Shown: positions 21,246-28,602 of the stretch, one piece after another
Layout: each line of letters opens with the position of its first letter
Position numbering within the stretch: the stretch's first letter is position 1
Source: Cohnella luojiensis
Lineage (GTDB): Bacteria > Bacillota > Bacilli > Paenibacillales > Paenibacillaceae
Length of the DNA stretch: 64,000 nt
Direction: 5' to 3'
NCBI RefSeq assembly: GCF_004564235.1
Contig: NZ_SOMN01000019.1
Location: 1-64,000 of the forward strand
Program-made: the position numbers and the translations under genes
The notes under the pieces: model-generated
The model's database searches: none
What the model saw: only the letters and a program-made list of their open reading frames with translations
Told to the model about the DNA's origin: nothing

Positions 21246-22415
21246 ATGAACGACAATAAACCAATAATCTATCTGGACAATGCGGCGACCAGCTGGCCTA
21301 AGCCCTCATCCGTATGGGAAGCGATGGAACGAAATATGCGGGAGAGCGCAGCTAATCCTGGACGAGGCAGTCATACTATGGCAGTCAAAGCGAGCAGGGT
21401 GCTATTCGAGACGCGTAAACGTTTAGCCAGGCTTTTCCGGATTGGCAACCCTAACGACATTGCTTTTGCCCTCAATACTACGCATGCGCTAAACTTAGCG
21501 ATACAGGGGCTATTAAAGCCGGGAGATCATGTTATCGCGACTTCGCTTGAACATAATTCGATAAGACGTCCATTGGAAGCGTTGAAGCGTAAACAAGGCA
21601 TCGAAGTTACTTATGTTCCCGCGAGTAAAGACGGAACCATAGATATGAAGGCTTTAGAAGCAGCCATCACGCCAAGGACTAAGCTTATTGCGGTGACGCA
21701 TAGCTCTAATCTGCTTGGCACGATAACACCCGTTGGAGAGATTGGGGAAATCGCGCGCAGGAGAAACGTGAAGCTTCTCGTAGACGCTGCTCAAAGCGCG
21801 GGAGTGCTGCCTATTGACGTGATGGGCATGGGAATAGATATGCTCGCGTTTCCAGGGCATAAGGGGCTGATGGGGCCGCAAGGGACAGGCGGGTTGTACA
21901 TCCACCCCAACTTGGAGTTAGAGCCTCTCATGCAAGGCGGAACCGGAAGTAAATCGGAGGCGCCGGAGCAGCCGAATGTACGTCCTGATCGCTATGAGGC
22001 GGGCACTCAGAATACGGTCGGACTAGCGGGTTTGTCCGAAGGCGTCAATTATATTCTGAAAGAGACGCCGGAGGCCATTCATGCTAAGGAGAGGGAACTA
22101 ACCATTCAATTGATGGAGGGTCTTCAATCGGTGCAAGGGTTAACCTTACTTGGTCCCGGAGTTGAGGTTGAGAGGACCGCTATCGTTTCCTTCCTGCTAG
22201 AAGGAGTCGACCCATCCGAAATGGCATTCTTGTTGGATCAACAATTCGGCATTGCTGTACGCGCCGGTTTTCATTGTACGCCGCTTGGGCATGAGACTGC
22301 AGGATCGTATGAGACCGGTGCGGTGCGAGCTAGTCCCGGATATTTTACGGAAAAATCGGAAATCGTATCTATGATTGACGCTGTGAAGGAAATCAATCGA
22401 ACCTTAAAGGCGTAA
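21246..22415 (+). CDS. Class V aminotransferase, cysteine desulfurase-like
   Basis: 389 aa. PLP-dependent fold type I enzyme of the cysteine desulfurase group: YLDNAATSWPKP at the start, the PLP lysine Lys206 in FPGHKGLMGPQG, and a probable catalytic cysteine Cys344 in AGFHCTPLGH, followed by GAVRASPGYF. The PLP/Cys arrangement fits group II (SufS/CsdA-like) enzymes, which take sulfur from cysteine. No SufU/IscU partner is adjacent, so the acceptor is unknown. The ATG follows GGTGG; a second ATG lies at 21242 out of frame. Confidence 0.85.
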   Translation: MNDNKPIIYLDNAATSWPKPSSVWEAMERNMRESAANPGRGSHTMAVKASRVLFETRKRLARLFRIGNPNDIAFALNTTHALNLAIQGLLKPGDHVIATSLEHNSIRRPLEALKRKQGIEVTYVPASKDGTIDMKALEAAITPRTKLIAVTHSSNLLGTITPVGEIGEIARRRNVKLLVDAAQSAGVLPIDVMGMGIDMLAFPGHKGLMGPQGTGGLYIHPNLELEPLMQGGTGSKSEAPEQPNVRPDRYEAGTQNTVGLAGLSEGVNYILKETPEAIHAKERELTIQLMEGLQSVQGLTLLGPGVEVERTAIVSFLLEGVDPSEMAFLLDQQFGIAVRAGFHCTPLGHETAGSYETGAVRASPGYFTEKSEIVSMIDAVKEINRTLKA

Positions 22416-22461
22416 AGATAAGTGAAGCATAGAGCAAGAGATAATGGGGGAGAAAGTAATA

Positions 22462-22953
22462 ATGGATGGTTGGAACGATCAGATTGCGATGATTATTGCG
22501 GCAGTAGAAGGCGCGCTTCTCTTGATCTTGTTCATAGGATTAGGGGTATTGGCTAGAAAGCTAGGCAAATTAAAAGGGGAACACCGAAAGATGGTGGGGG
22601 ATACCGGCGTACCGAATATGGAAGAGGTGATGAACGTTGTCCATGAGCGTCTCTCCCTATTGGATCGTAGGCAAATAACCCAAGGCGATAGAATGGATCA
22701 ACACGAAAAACGCCTGTCCTCCCTAAAGGGACGTATCGGCGTTCATCGCTTTAATGCTTTTTCAGACTCAGGCAGCGATCTTAGCTTCTCGGTGGCATTC
22801 GTGAATGAAGAGCAGGATGGAGTGGTGATCACAGGCATACACGGCAGGGAACAAACGTTCCTGTATGCAAAGCCGATCGATAAAGGCCAATCCGCCTATA
22901 TGCTTACCCCGGAAGAAAAGATTGCAATTAATCAGGCGATGCAAAAGGCATAA
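22462..22953 (+). CDS. DUF4446 family membrane protein
   Basis: 163 aa from ATG at 22462, which has GGGGGAG 10 bp upstream; an earlier in-frame ATG (22444) overlaps that site and is unlikely. One N-terminal membrane segment (IIAAVEGALLLILFIGLGVLA), a predicted coiled coil, then the family hallmark HRFNAFSDSGSDLSFSVAF and GREQTFLYAKPI. Function unknown. The gene is common near parB in Bacillota. Its last 26 bp overlap the convergent yyaC gene. Confidence 0.85.
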   Translation: MDGWNDQIAMIIAAVEGALLLILFIGLGVLARKLGKLKGEHRKMVGDTGVPNMEEVMNVVHERLSLLDRRQITQGDRMDQHEKRLSSLKGRIGVHRFNAFSDSGSDLSFSVAFVNEEQDGVVITGIHGREQTFLYAKPIDKGQSAYMLTPEEKIAINQAMQKA

Positions 22954-23548
22954 CGGACTTGCTTCGCGTGTTATGTACGGCGTTTAAGAGACTTTGCGCA
23001 ATGATTTCCGACATCTTGACGACGAGATTAAGCCGAGTATTCTGAAGGACGAAGTATTCCATGAATCCTCCGACGTTCACGATGCCGGTCATGTGGATAT
23101 CCCCAACGGGAGGCAGCTCCTTGTTCACGCCGGCTCCCGGACGAACGGGTCCCGACCCTACCTGGATGCATCCCACGCTGGATACTTGTCCAAGACAGGC
23201 ATCTACGGCGATAACGAAGGGTTGACGGGAGGTTCTCATAATCTTGAGCAGCGTGTCTCCCAAGTTCATCGCGTGAACGGGGTCTTCCAATGTTCCGTAC
23301 AAATCGAATAACGAGCTATACTCCCGAGCTAATGCCGTTCCAACCAATGGTCCAAGCGAATCTCCAGTCGAGCGATCCGTGCCAACGCAGACGATGACGA
23401 TCCGGCGCTCTTGCGGCAAAGCTTCTAAATAGTACTCGAGTTTCTGGGATAATCGATGCAAGACCGTTGGTTCGTTAAAAGGAATCTTTAAAGAGAGCGC
23501 CGCTGATTCCGGTGCGGAGCCCGGACGTTTCTCCCACGCGCCGTTCAT
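22928..23548 (-). CDS. yyaC: Spore protease YyaC (DUF1256)
   Basis: 206 aa. The core VCVGTDRSTGDSLGPLVGTAL, NLGDTLLKI, VIAVDACLG and PPVGDIHMTGIVNVGGFMEY are typical of YyaC, a relative of the germination protease GPR found only in spore formers. It is usually expressed in the developing forespore. The start is ATG with AGGAGG upstream. The 3' end overlaps the DUF4446 gene by 26 bp on the opposite strand. Confidence 0.9.
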   Translation of the reverse strand: MNGAWEKRPGSAPESAALSLKIPFNEPTVLHRLSQKLEYYLEALPQERRIVIVCVGTDRSTGDSLGPLVGTALAREYSSLFDLYGTLEDPVHAMNLGDTLLKIMRTSRQPFVIAVDACLGQVSSVGCIQVGSGPVRPGAGVNKELPPVGDIHMTGIVNVGGFMEYFVLQNTRLNLVVKMSEIIAQSLLNAVHNTRSKSVMPFASPD

Positions 23549-23760
23549 TCGTCCGATTCGCCTCCTACCCTAGTATGTTACTAGTATATGGACGAAAGGG
23601 CACATTTATACTTGGGCAACAAGTATAATCGGTTAAAGCCGTCTTAAAATGGCTAATTACGATTATATCGGAGCGATCAGATGAGTATTACGGATTCAGA
23701 AAATATACTTTATGATCGTATTGGAAAGGTTAAAGTTGTATAGGCAGGAGGTATGCAACT

Positions 23761-24006
23761 ATGGAGTCTCTCTTGATCGCTTTCGATTCTACTCAACAAG
23801 CGCTTCGGGCGGAGATGCTGCTGGAATATGCGGATATCGAGATTGATATTTGTCCGACGCCGAAGGAGATTACCGCCGGCTGCGCATTATCAATCGAATT
23901 TCCCAGTGCGGAGATCAATCAGGTGAAGCAAATTATCCTCTCAGAGAATGTGGAAATCCGGGGATTGTTCGAGAAAACGTTCGACGGGTACGTGCAGATT
24001 CAATGA
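23761..24006 (+). CDS. DUF3343 domain small protein
   Basis: 81 aa. The pattern of a beta strand (SLLIAFDSTQQALRAEMLLE) followed by CPTPKEITAGCALSIEF is the DUF3343 signature. In other bacteria DUF3343 proteins occur near selenium or sulfur metabolism genes, but their function is not known. AGGAGG lies at a good distance from the ATG. It is 21 bp before the mscS-type gene and probably shares its transcript. Confidence 0.85.
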   Translation: MESLLIAFDSTQQALRAEMLLEYADIEIDICPTPKEITAGCALSIEFPSAEINQVKQIILSENVEIRGLFEKTFDGYVQIQ

Positions 24007-24027
24007 GTTAAAGGAGATATATGCCTT

Positions 24028-24891
24028 ATGTTTGGCTTTGGAATGGCAGAAAAAGCAGAAAACGTACATGAACTCTGGAATCGGTTCATCGATCAATTGT
24101 GGGACACGACCAGAGACACGGATATGTGGACGGCTGCGAGCATGGTGTTACTAAGAGTCATTCTGATTTTCGTCGTAAGCCGCCTCGCGTTGTTGATAGT
24201 AAACCGCTTCATCGATCACGTGACGAACGTGAAGAAATCGAGAAGGTTGAAGCTTCGTACGAGGCGCGTTCAGACGATGGGACGGCTGCTTAAGAACACA
24301 GCTTCCTATATCTTTAATTTCATAGCGATATTGTTGATTCTAGGAGAGTTTCATATCCAGCTTGCACCCTTGCTCGCAGGAGCGGGCGTTATCGGCCTCG
24401 CGATAGGATTCGGGGCGCAGAGTCTGGTCAAGGATGTCATCACTGGATTCTTCATAATCTTAGAAGATCAGTTCGCGGTTGGCGACGTCATCCAATCAAA
24501 GGATTTCAAAGGTACGGTCGAGATGATCGGTTTACGCGCGACAAGGATCAGAAATTGGACGGGCGAGATTCACATCATTCCCAACGGCCTCATTAATGAA
24601 GTGACCAATTTCTCGGTTAACCCATTGCTTGCAGTCATCGATATTACGATCGCATACGAGAAAACGATCGAAGAGTTAATGAGTACGATTCGAAGCGTAC
24701 TTGTTCAAATAAACGATTCCAATATTACGGGAATTCCGGAAGTACTCGGAATTCAGACGCTTGCATTCAATCAGATGACGATAAGAATCACCGCAAGGTG
24801 CAAGCCGAACACAACGGGAGATGTCACGCGTCTTATCAATACCGAATTGAAGAAAGCATTCGAGATGACAACATCGGAAACCACACCATAG
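24028..24891 (+). CDS. Mechanosensitive ion channel, MscS family
   Basis: 287 aa. Membrane segments at about 45-65 and 92-112, then the pore helix LLAGAGVIGLAIGFGAQSLVKD with the glycine/alanine pattern of MscS TM3, followed by the beta domain (DVIQSKDFKGTVEMIGLRATRIR... IPNG). MscS channels release solutes on hypo-osmotic shock. It is a small, three-helix type like Bacillus YkuT. It lies between DUF3343 and DUF951 in one likely transcript. Confidence 0.92.
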   Translation: MFGFGMAEKAENVHELWNRFIDQLWDTTRDTDMWTAASMVLLRVILIFVVSRLALLIVNRFIDHVTNVKKSRRLKLRTRRVQTMGRLLKNTASYIFNFIAILLILGEFHIQLAPLLAGAGVIGLAIGFGAQSLVKDVITGFFIILEDQFAVGDVIQSKDFKGTVEMIGLRATRIRNWTGEIHIIPNGLINEVTNFSVNPLLAVIDITIAYEKTIEELMSTIRSVLVQINDSNITGIPEVLGIQTLAFNQMTIRITARCKPNTTGDVTRLINTELKKAFEMTTSETTP

Positions 24892-24935
24892 AACGAATGG
24901 AGCTGGACAACGCACTTACGGACGGGGGAAACGGT

Positions 24936-25154
24936 ATGGAGCGGAAAACGTTTGATCTTGGGGATGTCGTGCTCATGAAGAAGCAGCATCCTTGCGGAGC
25001 CAACGAGATGGAAATCATCCGAATGGGCATGGATATTCGGATTAAATGCGTGAAATGCAAACACAGCATTCTGCTGCCTCGGGCTAAGTTCGAGAAGAGC
25101 TTGAAAAAGGTGTTGAGGTCGCCGGGAGATGGGCAATCGGCGATCGACGAGTAA
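24936..25154 (+). CDS. DUF951 domain protein
   Basis: 72 aa from ATG at 24936 (GGGGGAAAC upstream). An earlier open frame from 24798 overlaps mscS and is not needed. The sequence FDLGDVVLMKKQHPCGANEM... MDIRIKCVKCKHSILLPRAKFEK is a textbook DUF951 protein, with a possible metal-binding Cys set (HPCG and CVKC). Function unknown; in Bacillus a homologue (YyzM) lies in the same region. Confidence 0.9.
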   Translation: MERKTFDLGDVVLMKKQHPCGANEMEIIRMGMDIRIKCVKCKHSILLPRAKFEKSLKKVLRSPGDGQSAIDE

Positions 25155-25189
25155 CTTAGAAGGAAACGCGGACTGGAGATTGAATCCAG

Positions 25190-25218
25190 TTGCAAGCACC
25201 TCTTAAATATGATATTAT
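25190..25218 (+). promoter_or_regulatory. Promoter of tRNA-Ser
   Basis: TTGCAA (25190-25195), a 17-bp spacer and TATTAT (25213-25218) lie 13 bp before the first base of tRNA-Ser. Confidence 0.7.
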
Positions 25219-25230
25219 TTTTCTTGCTGC

Positions 25231-25321
25231 GGAGAGGTACCCAAGAGGCCCAAGGGGGTTGACTCGAAATCAACTAGGCGTCGCGAGGCGTGCGTGGGTT
25301 CGAATCCCACCTTCTCCGCCA
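25231..25321 (+). tRNA. tRNA-Ser (anticodon CGA)
   Basis: 91 nt, a long-variable-arm tRNA. The acceptor stem GGAGAGG pairs with CTTCTCC, the anticodon stem GTTGA/TCAAC encloses CTCGAAA giving anticodon CGA (reads UCG), the T loop is GTTCGAATC, and the encoded CCA ends at 25321. Confidence 0.97.
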
Positions 25322-25377
25322 TCCAATAAAAAAACCAACGTGCGACCCCATCGGGGTCGTTTTTTATTGGATGGCGG
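25316..25377. terminator. Terminator after tRNA-Ser with extended inverted repeat
   Basis: The core stem CGACCCC/GGGGTCG (25343-25349, 25353-25359) is followed by six T. An outer perfect 18-bp inverted repeat (25316-25333 with 25360-25377) reaches back into the last bases of the tRNA (CCGCCA), so the DNA on the right reads as an inverted copy of the tRNA end plus its A-tract. A run of seven A before the core stem (25328-25334) allows termination in the other direction too. Confidence 0.8.
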
Positions 25378-25436
25378 TGGGGTTCGAACGGGCCGTTAAG
25401 CAAAAATGCCGGGGGCATGTTTGTAGGCACAGGGAC

Positions 25437-25461
25437 TCGAATCCCACCTTCTCCGCCATCC
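25437..25461 (+). repeat. Duplicate of the tRNA-Ser 3' end
   Basis: 25 bases identical to 25300-25324 (T arm, acceptor 3' strand, CCA and three following bases), 137 bp downstream of the tRNA. No other part of a tRNA is present in front of it. It may be an attachment-site remnant or a leftover of a second tRNA-Ser copy. Confidence 0.85.
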
Positions 25462-25478
25462 CTAAATACGAAACGCGC

Positions 25479-25513
25479 AAACCTTCTACTTTTAAATAAG
25501 TGGGAGGTTTTTC
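25479..25513 (+). terminator. Terminator downstream of the duplicated tRNA end
   Basis: A stem of about 12 bp (AACCTTCTACTT with AAGTGGGAGGTT, several G-U pairs) is followed by TTTTT. It would end any transcript that crosses the tRNA fragment. Confidence 0.65.
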
Positions 25514-25532
25514 TGTTAGATATAAAAACGAT

Positions 25533-25563
25533 TTAAAAACAAAGAACCCTTCGCAGGGTTCTT
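25533..25563 (-). terminator. Hairpin, minus-strand terminator
   Basis: A perfect 9-bp stem AAGAACCCT/AGGGTTCTT (25542-25550, 25555-25563) with a 4-nt loop. The T-run (TGTTTTTAAA) is on the minus-strand side, so it fits the end of the yjzC transcript. Confidence 0.65.
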
Positions 25564-25831
25564 CATGGCGACGCGTAATGAGTTGCATTGAGATTCGTAA
25601 CCAATACGTTGCTGATTTAACTCAGCGCTTCGGTCTTCCGGCAACTTCGTGTGTTACAGACAAAAGCCTTTAGCACAACGCCTCGCTTCCGTTATTCCTA
25701 CTCCGAATGGAACGCTTGCTCCTGCGGTTGTTGCACCCAGTCGTTCAAGGGAACCACACCTCTCGTTTTACGTCGCCGAGATATAGAATGGCTCAAACAG
25801 GCTCTGATTATTCGGATCGATGACGAGAAGG
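25564..25831. other. Gap without recognised gene
   Basis: 268 bp between the hairpin and the yjzC stop. A plus-strand frame through it has no ribosome site and no recognisable protein. The 10-mer TTCCGTTATT (25687-25696), also present twice at 59.35-59.41 kb, is the only repeated word seen. Confidence 0.4.
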
Positions 25832-26020
25832 TTAATGCAGCCTCTTTATCTTCTTCCATTTGCGGTTGTGATTCGTGGTGTCGGGAAACCGCTCGCCTTT
25901 GCGCAGTTCGACATGCTGAGGATTATTAACGCCCATGTGGAAGGAATCTTCTCCGACTTCCATGTATTCCCCACCGTTCGGCGCTCGCTGACCTGGCTCG
26001 AATTGCGTTTGCTCGCCCAT
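25832..26020 (-). CDS. yjzC: YjzC family small protein
   Basis: 62 aa from ATG at 26020, with GGAGGTGA 5 bp upstream; GTG and ATG codons just before it lie too close to the site. The protein MGEQTQFEPGQRAPNGGEYM... KGERFPDTTNHNRKWKKIKR closely follows the YjzC family (QF.PGQ.APN.G.Y.E.GE, G..FP.T.NHNR.W). Function unknown. Transcribed toward the tRNA region and divergent from rpsF. Confidence 0.85.
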   Translation of the reverse strand: MGEQTQFEPGQRAPNGGEYMEVGEDSFHMGVNNPQHVELRKGERFPDTTNHNRKWKKIKRLH

Positions 26021-26064
26021 TGTCATCACCTCCTGTTCATAAGGATAGTGTAGCGCGAATTTCC

Positions 26065-26093
26065 TTGCAGTATTCGGGCTATTGTGATAAAGT
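26065..26093 (+). promoter_or_regulatory. Promoter of rpsF-ssb-rpsR
   Basis: TTGCAG (26065-26070), a 17-bp spacer and TAAAGT (26088-26093). The ~100-nt leader that follows contains a GCATGC...GCATGC hairpin and an unpaired CCG segment (about 26134-26136). Many bacteria regulate rpsF by S6:S18 binding to such a leader; whether this one fits the known motif was not checked. Confidence 0.55.
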
Positions 26094-26196
26094 ATTCAGG
26101 CATGCGATTGAATGCATGCTCCTTGCTTCCCAGCCGAAGACAAGCTCATCGGTATACCAAGTGGGGGGCCAAAGACCTTAAGGAGGTGAACGGAAG

Positions 26197-26484
26197 ATGC
26201 GCAACTACGAGTTGATGTACATCATCCGTCCGGACGTGGAACAAGAAACCGTTCAAGCTGTCGTGGAAAAATTCCAGGGCATCATCGTGAACGGCGGAGA
26301 GATCGTGAAGCACGACATTATGGGTAAACGTCGTTTAGCTTACGAGATCAACAAACACCGCGATGGGACGTATGTGTTGGTTCATTTCTCGGCGCCGTCG
26401 ACAGTAGTGACGGAGTTGGAACGCGTTCTGAAGATTACGGATGAAATTATCCGTCATATCATCGTCAGAGAACAAGTCGCGTAA
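26197..26484 (+). CDS. rpsF: 30S ribosomal protein S6
   Basis: 95 aa. Begins MRNYELMYIIRPDVEQET and holds NGGEIVKHDIMGKRRLAYEINKHRDG, the bS6 hallmark. It sits on the platform of the 30S subunit next to S18, encoded two genes downstream. AAGGAGGTGA is at the ideal distance from the ATG. Confidence 0.98.
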   Translation: MRNYELMYIIRPDVEQETVQAVVEKFQGIIVNGGEIVKHDIMGKRRLAYEINKHRDGTYVLVHFSAPSTVVTELERVLKITDEIIRHIIVREQVA

Positions 26485-26550
26485 GCCACACAGAACCAGG
26501 CGGAGTACCGCCGTAAGCCTTTATGTCATGTTAAGTGGAGGGAAGCCGCG

Positions 26551-27054
26551 ATGTTGAATCGAGTCATTCTCATAGGACGCCTAACCAAGGATCCCGAATT
26601 GCGTTACACGCCGGCAGGCGTTGCCGTTACCCAATTTACGTTGGCGGTAGACCGTCAGTTCTCCGGAAGCAAAGAGGAGCGCGAAGCGGATTTTATCCCG
26701 ATCGTTACTTGGAGGCAATTAGCCGAGACGTGTGCCAATTATCTTCGTAAAGGCCGTTTGGCCGCCGTGGAAGGACGCATTCAGGTGCGTAACTACGAGA
26801 ACAACGAAGGCCGACGCGTATACGTGACGGAAGTCATCGCCGATAACGTTCGATTCCTGGAATCAGCCAACCGCGATGGCGGCGGACAAGGAAGAGAAGA
26901 AGGCGCAACTGGCAACCCGAGCGCAAGCGCAAGCGGAAGCGGGTACGGAGGCGGCAACCGCAGCTCTGGCTCACGCAACAGCGGTAACAGCAGTGATCCC
27001 TTCGCCGATGACGGGCGACCGATAGATATATCGGACGATGATTTGCCATTTTAA
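26551..27054 (+). CDS. ssb: Single-stranded DNA-binding protein
   Basis: 167 aa. OB fold in the first ~105 residues (MLNRVILIGRLTKDPELRYTPAGVAVTQFTLAVDR), then a Gly/Ser/Asn-rich flexible linker and the acidic tip SDDDLPF that recruits replication and repair partners. This is the essential SsbA type, between rpsF and rpsR as in Bacillus. Confidence 0.98.
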   Translation: MLNRVILIGRLTKDPELRYTPAGVAVTQFTLAVDRQFSGSKEEREADFIPIVTWRQLAETCANYLRKGRLAAVEGRIQVRNYENNEGRRVYVTEVIADNVRFLESANRDGGGQGREEGATGNPSASASGSGYGGGNRSSGSRNSGNSSDPFADDGRPIDISDDDLPF

Positions 27055-27074
27055 CTGGAAAGGACGGATAACAA

Positions 27075-27422
27075 ATGAGTGAAACAACTACTTCTCAACC
27101 TCAAGTACGTGAAGAGCGTCCTGCGCACAGCCGCCCAAGCGGCGGTGGCGGAGACCGCGGCGGAGATCGTGGCGAGCAACGCGAGCCTCGTAAATTCCGC
27201 CGCGGCGGCCGTAACAAGCGCAAGAAGGTTTGCTACTTTACGGTTAATAAAATTACTCACGTGGATTACAAAGAATTGGACTTGCTTCGTAAATTCATCA
27301 GCGAGCGCGGCAAAATCTTGCCACGTCGCGTGACAGGAACGAAAGCGAAGTATCAACGCATGTTGACGGTAGCGATCAAACGCGCTCGTCAAATGGCTTT
27401 GCTGCCATACACGACTGAGTAG
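27075..27422 (+). CDS. rpsR: 30S ribosomal protein S18 with long N-terminal extension
   Basis: 115 aa against about 79 in Bacillus. The core [65 protein letters not shown] is standard bS18 (here given in full only in description; key parts are [10 protein letters not shown] and [10 protein letters not shown]). The first ~45 residues are rich in Gly, Arg, Asp and Glu. A single cysteine remains, so this is not the zinc-binding form. Confidence 0.96.
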   Translation: MSETTTSQPQVREERPAHSRPSGGGGDRGGDRGEQREPRKFRRGGRNKRKKVCYFTVNKITHVDYKELDLLRKFISERGKILPRRVTGTKAKYQRMLTVAIKRARQMALLPYTTE

Positions 27423-27430
27423 TCGATCTA

Positions 27431-27456
27431 AAAGCACCCTTCGGGGTGCTTTTTCT
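27431..27456 (+). terminator. Terminator of rpsF-ssb-rpsR
   Basis: A 9-bp stem AAAGCACCC/GGGTGCTTT with a TTCG tetraloop and a T-run: a strong Rho-independent terminator 9 bp after the rpsR stop. Confidence 0.93.
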
Positions 27457-27542
27457 TTTAGGACTAGAGGAAACGTTGTTTTGCATGGTCTTGAGATTTC
27501 AGTCTGCCCGAGGTGTTTATATTGAGCAAACGGGAGGATAAT

Positions 27543-27596
27543 ATGAAAGGGGAGATTAAGCTTAAAAAAATGAGCGGATGTTATGAAGGTGAATGA
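27543..27596 (+). CDS. Candidate 17-aa leader ORF
   Basis: ATG at 27543 has GGGAGG 5 bp upstream (27532-27537), a better site than the following gene has. It codes for MKGEIKLKKMSGCYEGE and stops at 27594-27596, overlapping the next start as ATGA. The arrangement suggests translational coupling. It could also be a chance reading or the trace of a frameshifted N-terminus. Confidence 0.35.
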   Translation: MKGEIKLKKMSGCYEGE

Positions 27597-28444
27597 GGAT
27601 GTATGAAGCGCTGTTATCTGAACTAAGGAAGTTTGTAGCAGAGCTAGAGCAAAAAGAGGCCGCGGCCAAATACATCGTCCCCGGTGAGATTATGAAGGCC
27701 GTGAAAAAAGCCAAATCGTTGGAAAAGCTGCTGCATGAAATATTTATGCAAGCTAGCGGTCACGGCGGGATTCAACTCAGTCCCATCATCCGTAGAGAGT
27801 TCGGTATGAATGAAGAGTTAATGGATCACTTCGCGCAGTGGGCGCCTTATATAAAGGAGCAATTCGAGGAGGAACTCCACGATGCGATAGACCGAGCGGA
27901 GATTCGTGCGGGAAATCAAGGGGTGTTTTTTGAAGGGACGCCCAGCAAAAAGGAAGCGGAAGAAGTTCTCCGATTACTGAAGGATATCGCACATGCCGCG
28001 GTGAGATGTCAGTTTCATGCCAGGCTCGCAGGACCGGAGTTATATGTTGATATCTTGGAAAAACTTCTGCAGTTTTATGCCCTGCCGAATACATACCCTG
28101 AGGGAAATGTCGTTAGTTACCGTAACCTCATCTCGGCCGACCGGCTTTATGCAATGTCAGGATGTGACGATACGATCACGGATGCCTTGAAGGATTTTGC
28201 CAAGGCGTGGTACCAACGGTCACCACATACATTTCTGGAGAGCATGGAAGGGTATTTTTCCTATGAATATGTCCACCACTTCTTGTTCGCAATAACGGAG
28301 GAACAGCTGGAGAGGCTGCGTAGCGACTATATCCGGTACATCGAAGAAGAATTCAAGCTGGTAAGGGCCAAGCCTGAATTAAATCGCGCAAATAATTTGA
28401 AAATCATGCTGGAAACGGTATTAAGCTGGACAACTGGCGGATAA
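27593..28444 (+). CDS. Unrecognised helical protein
   Basis: 283 aa, not assigned to a known family. It is predicted almost wholly alpha-helical, rich in Glu, Lys and Leu, with no signal peptide, membrane segment or clear catalytic motif. Two Cys (CQFHARL; MSGCDD) and several His (HAAVRCQFHA, HH in YEYVHHFLF) are present but not in a recognised pattern. Start ATG 27593 or 27599, both in frame. It is a single-gene unit with its own terminator, possibly headed by the 17-codon ORF. Base composition is like the core genes, unlike the AT-rich block that follows. Confidence 0.7.
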   Translation: MRMYEALLSELRKFVAELEQKEAAAKYIVPGEIMKAVKKAKSLEKLLHEIFMQASGHGGIQLSPIIRREFGMNEELMDHFAQWAPYIKEQFEEELHDAIDRAEIRAGNQGVFFEGTPSKKEAEEVLRLLKDIAHAAVRCQFHARLAGPELYVDILEKLLQFYALPNTYPEGNVVSYRNLISADRLYAMSGCDDTITDALKDFAKAWYQRSPHTFLESMEGYFSYEYVHHFLFAITEEQLERLRSDYIRYIEEEFKLVRAKPELNRANNLKIMLETVLSWTTGG

Positions 28445-28452
28445 TGGTAGTC

Positions 28453-28487
28453 AGACTGTTGAGAAAGTCTCAGCAGTCTTCTTTTTT
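28453..28487 (+). terminator. Terminator after the 283-aa gene
   Basis: A 12-bp stem (28453-28464 with 28468-28479, one G-U pair), a 3-nt loop, then TCTTTTTT. Confidence 0.9.
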
Positions 28488-28602
28488 CGGTAATGTATAA
28501 ATATATTTATTGATAGTCGATTATTATCTAATTGGATTTATAGTAAAACCAAAGTTACAATAGGATTGCAACTACAAATCACAAACAGAGGAGAGAATCA
28601 AA

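Noticed and set aside
25651..25929. 92-codon plus-strand frame with several cysteines
   Set aside because: No ribosome site, no recognisable family, and it overlaps yjzC on the other strand, which is well supported.
26101..26196. S6:S18-type regulatory leader of rpsF as a firm feature
   Set aside because: A CCG segment and hairpins are present, but I could not fit the full known secondary structure by eye; mentioned only with the promoter.
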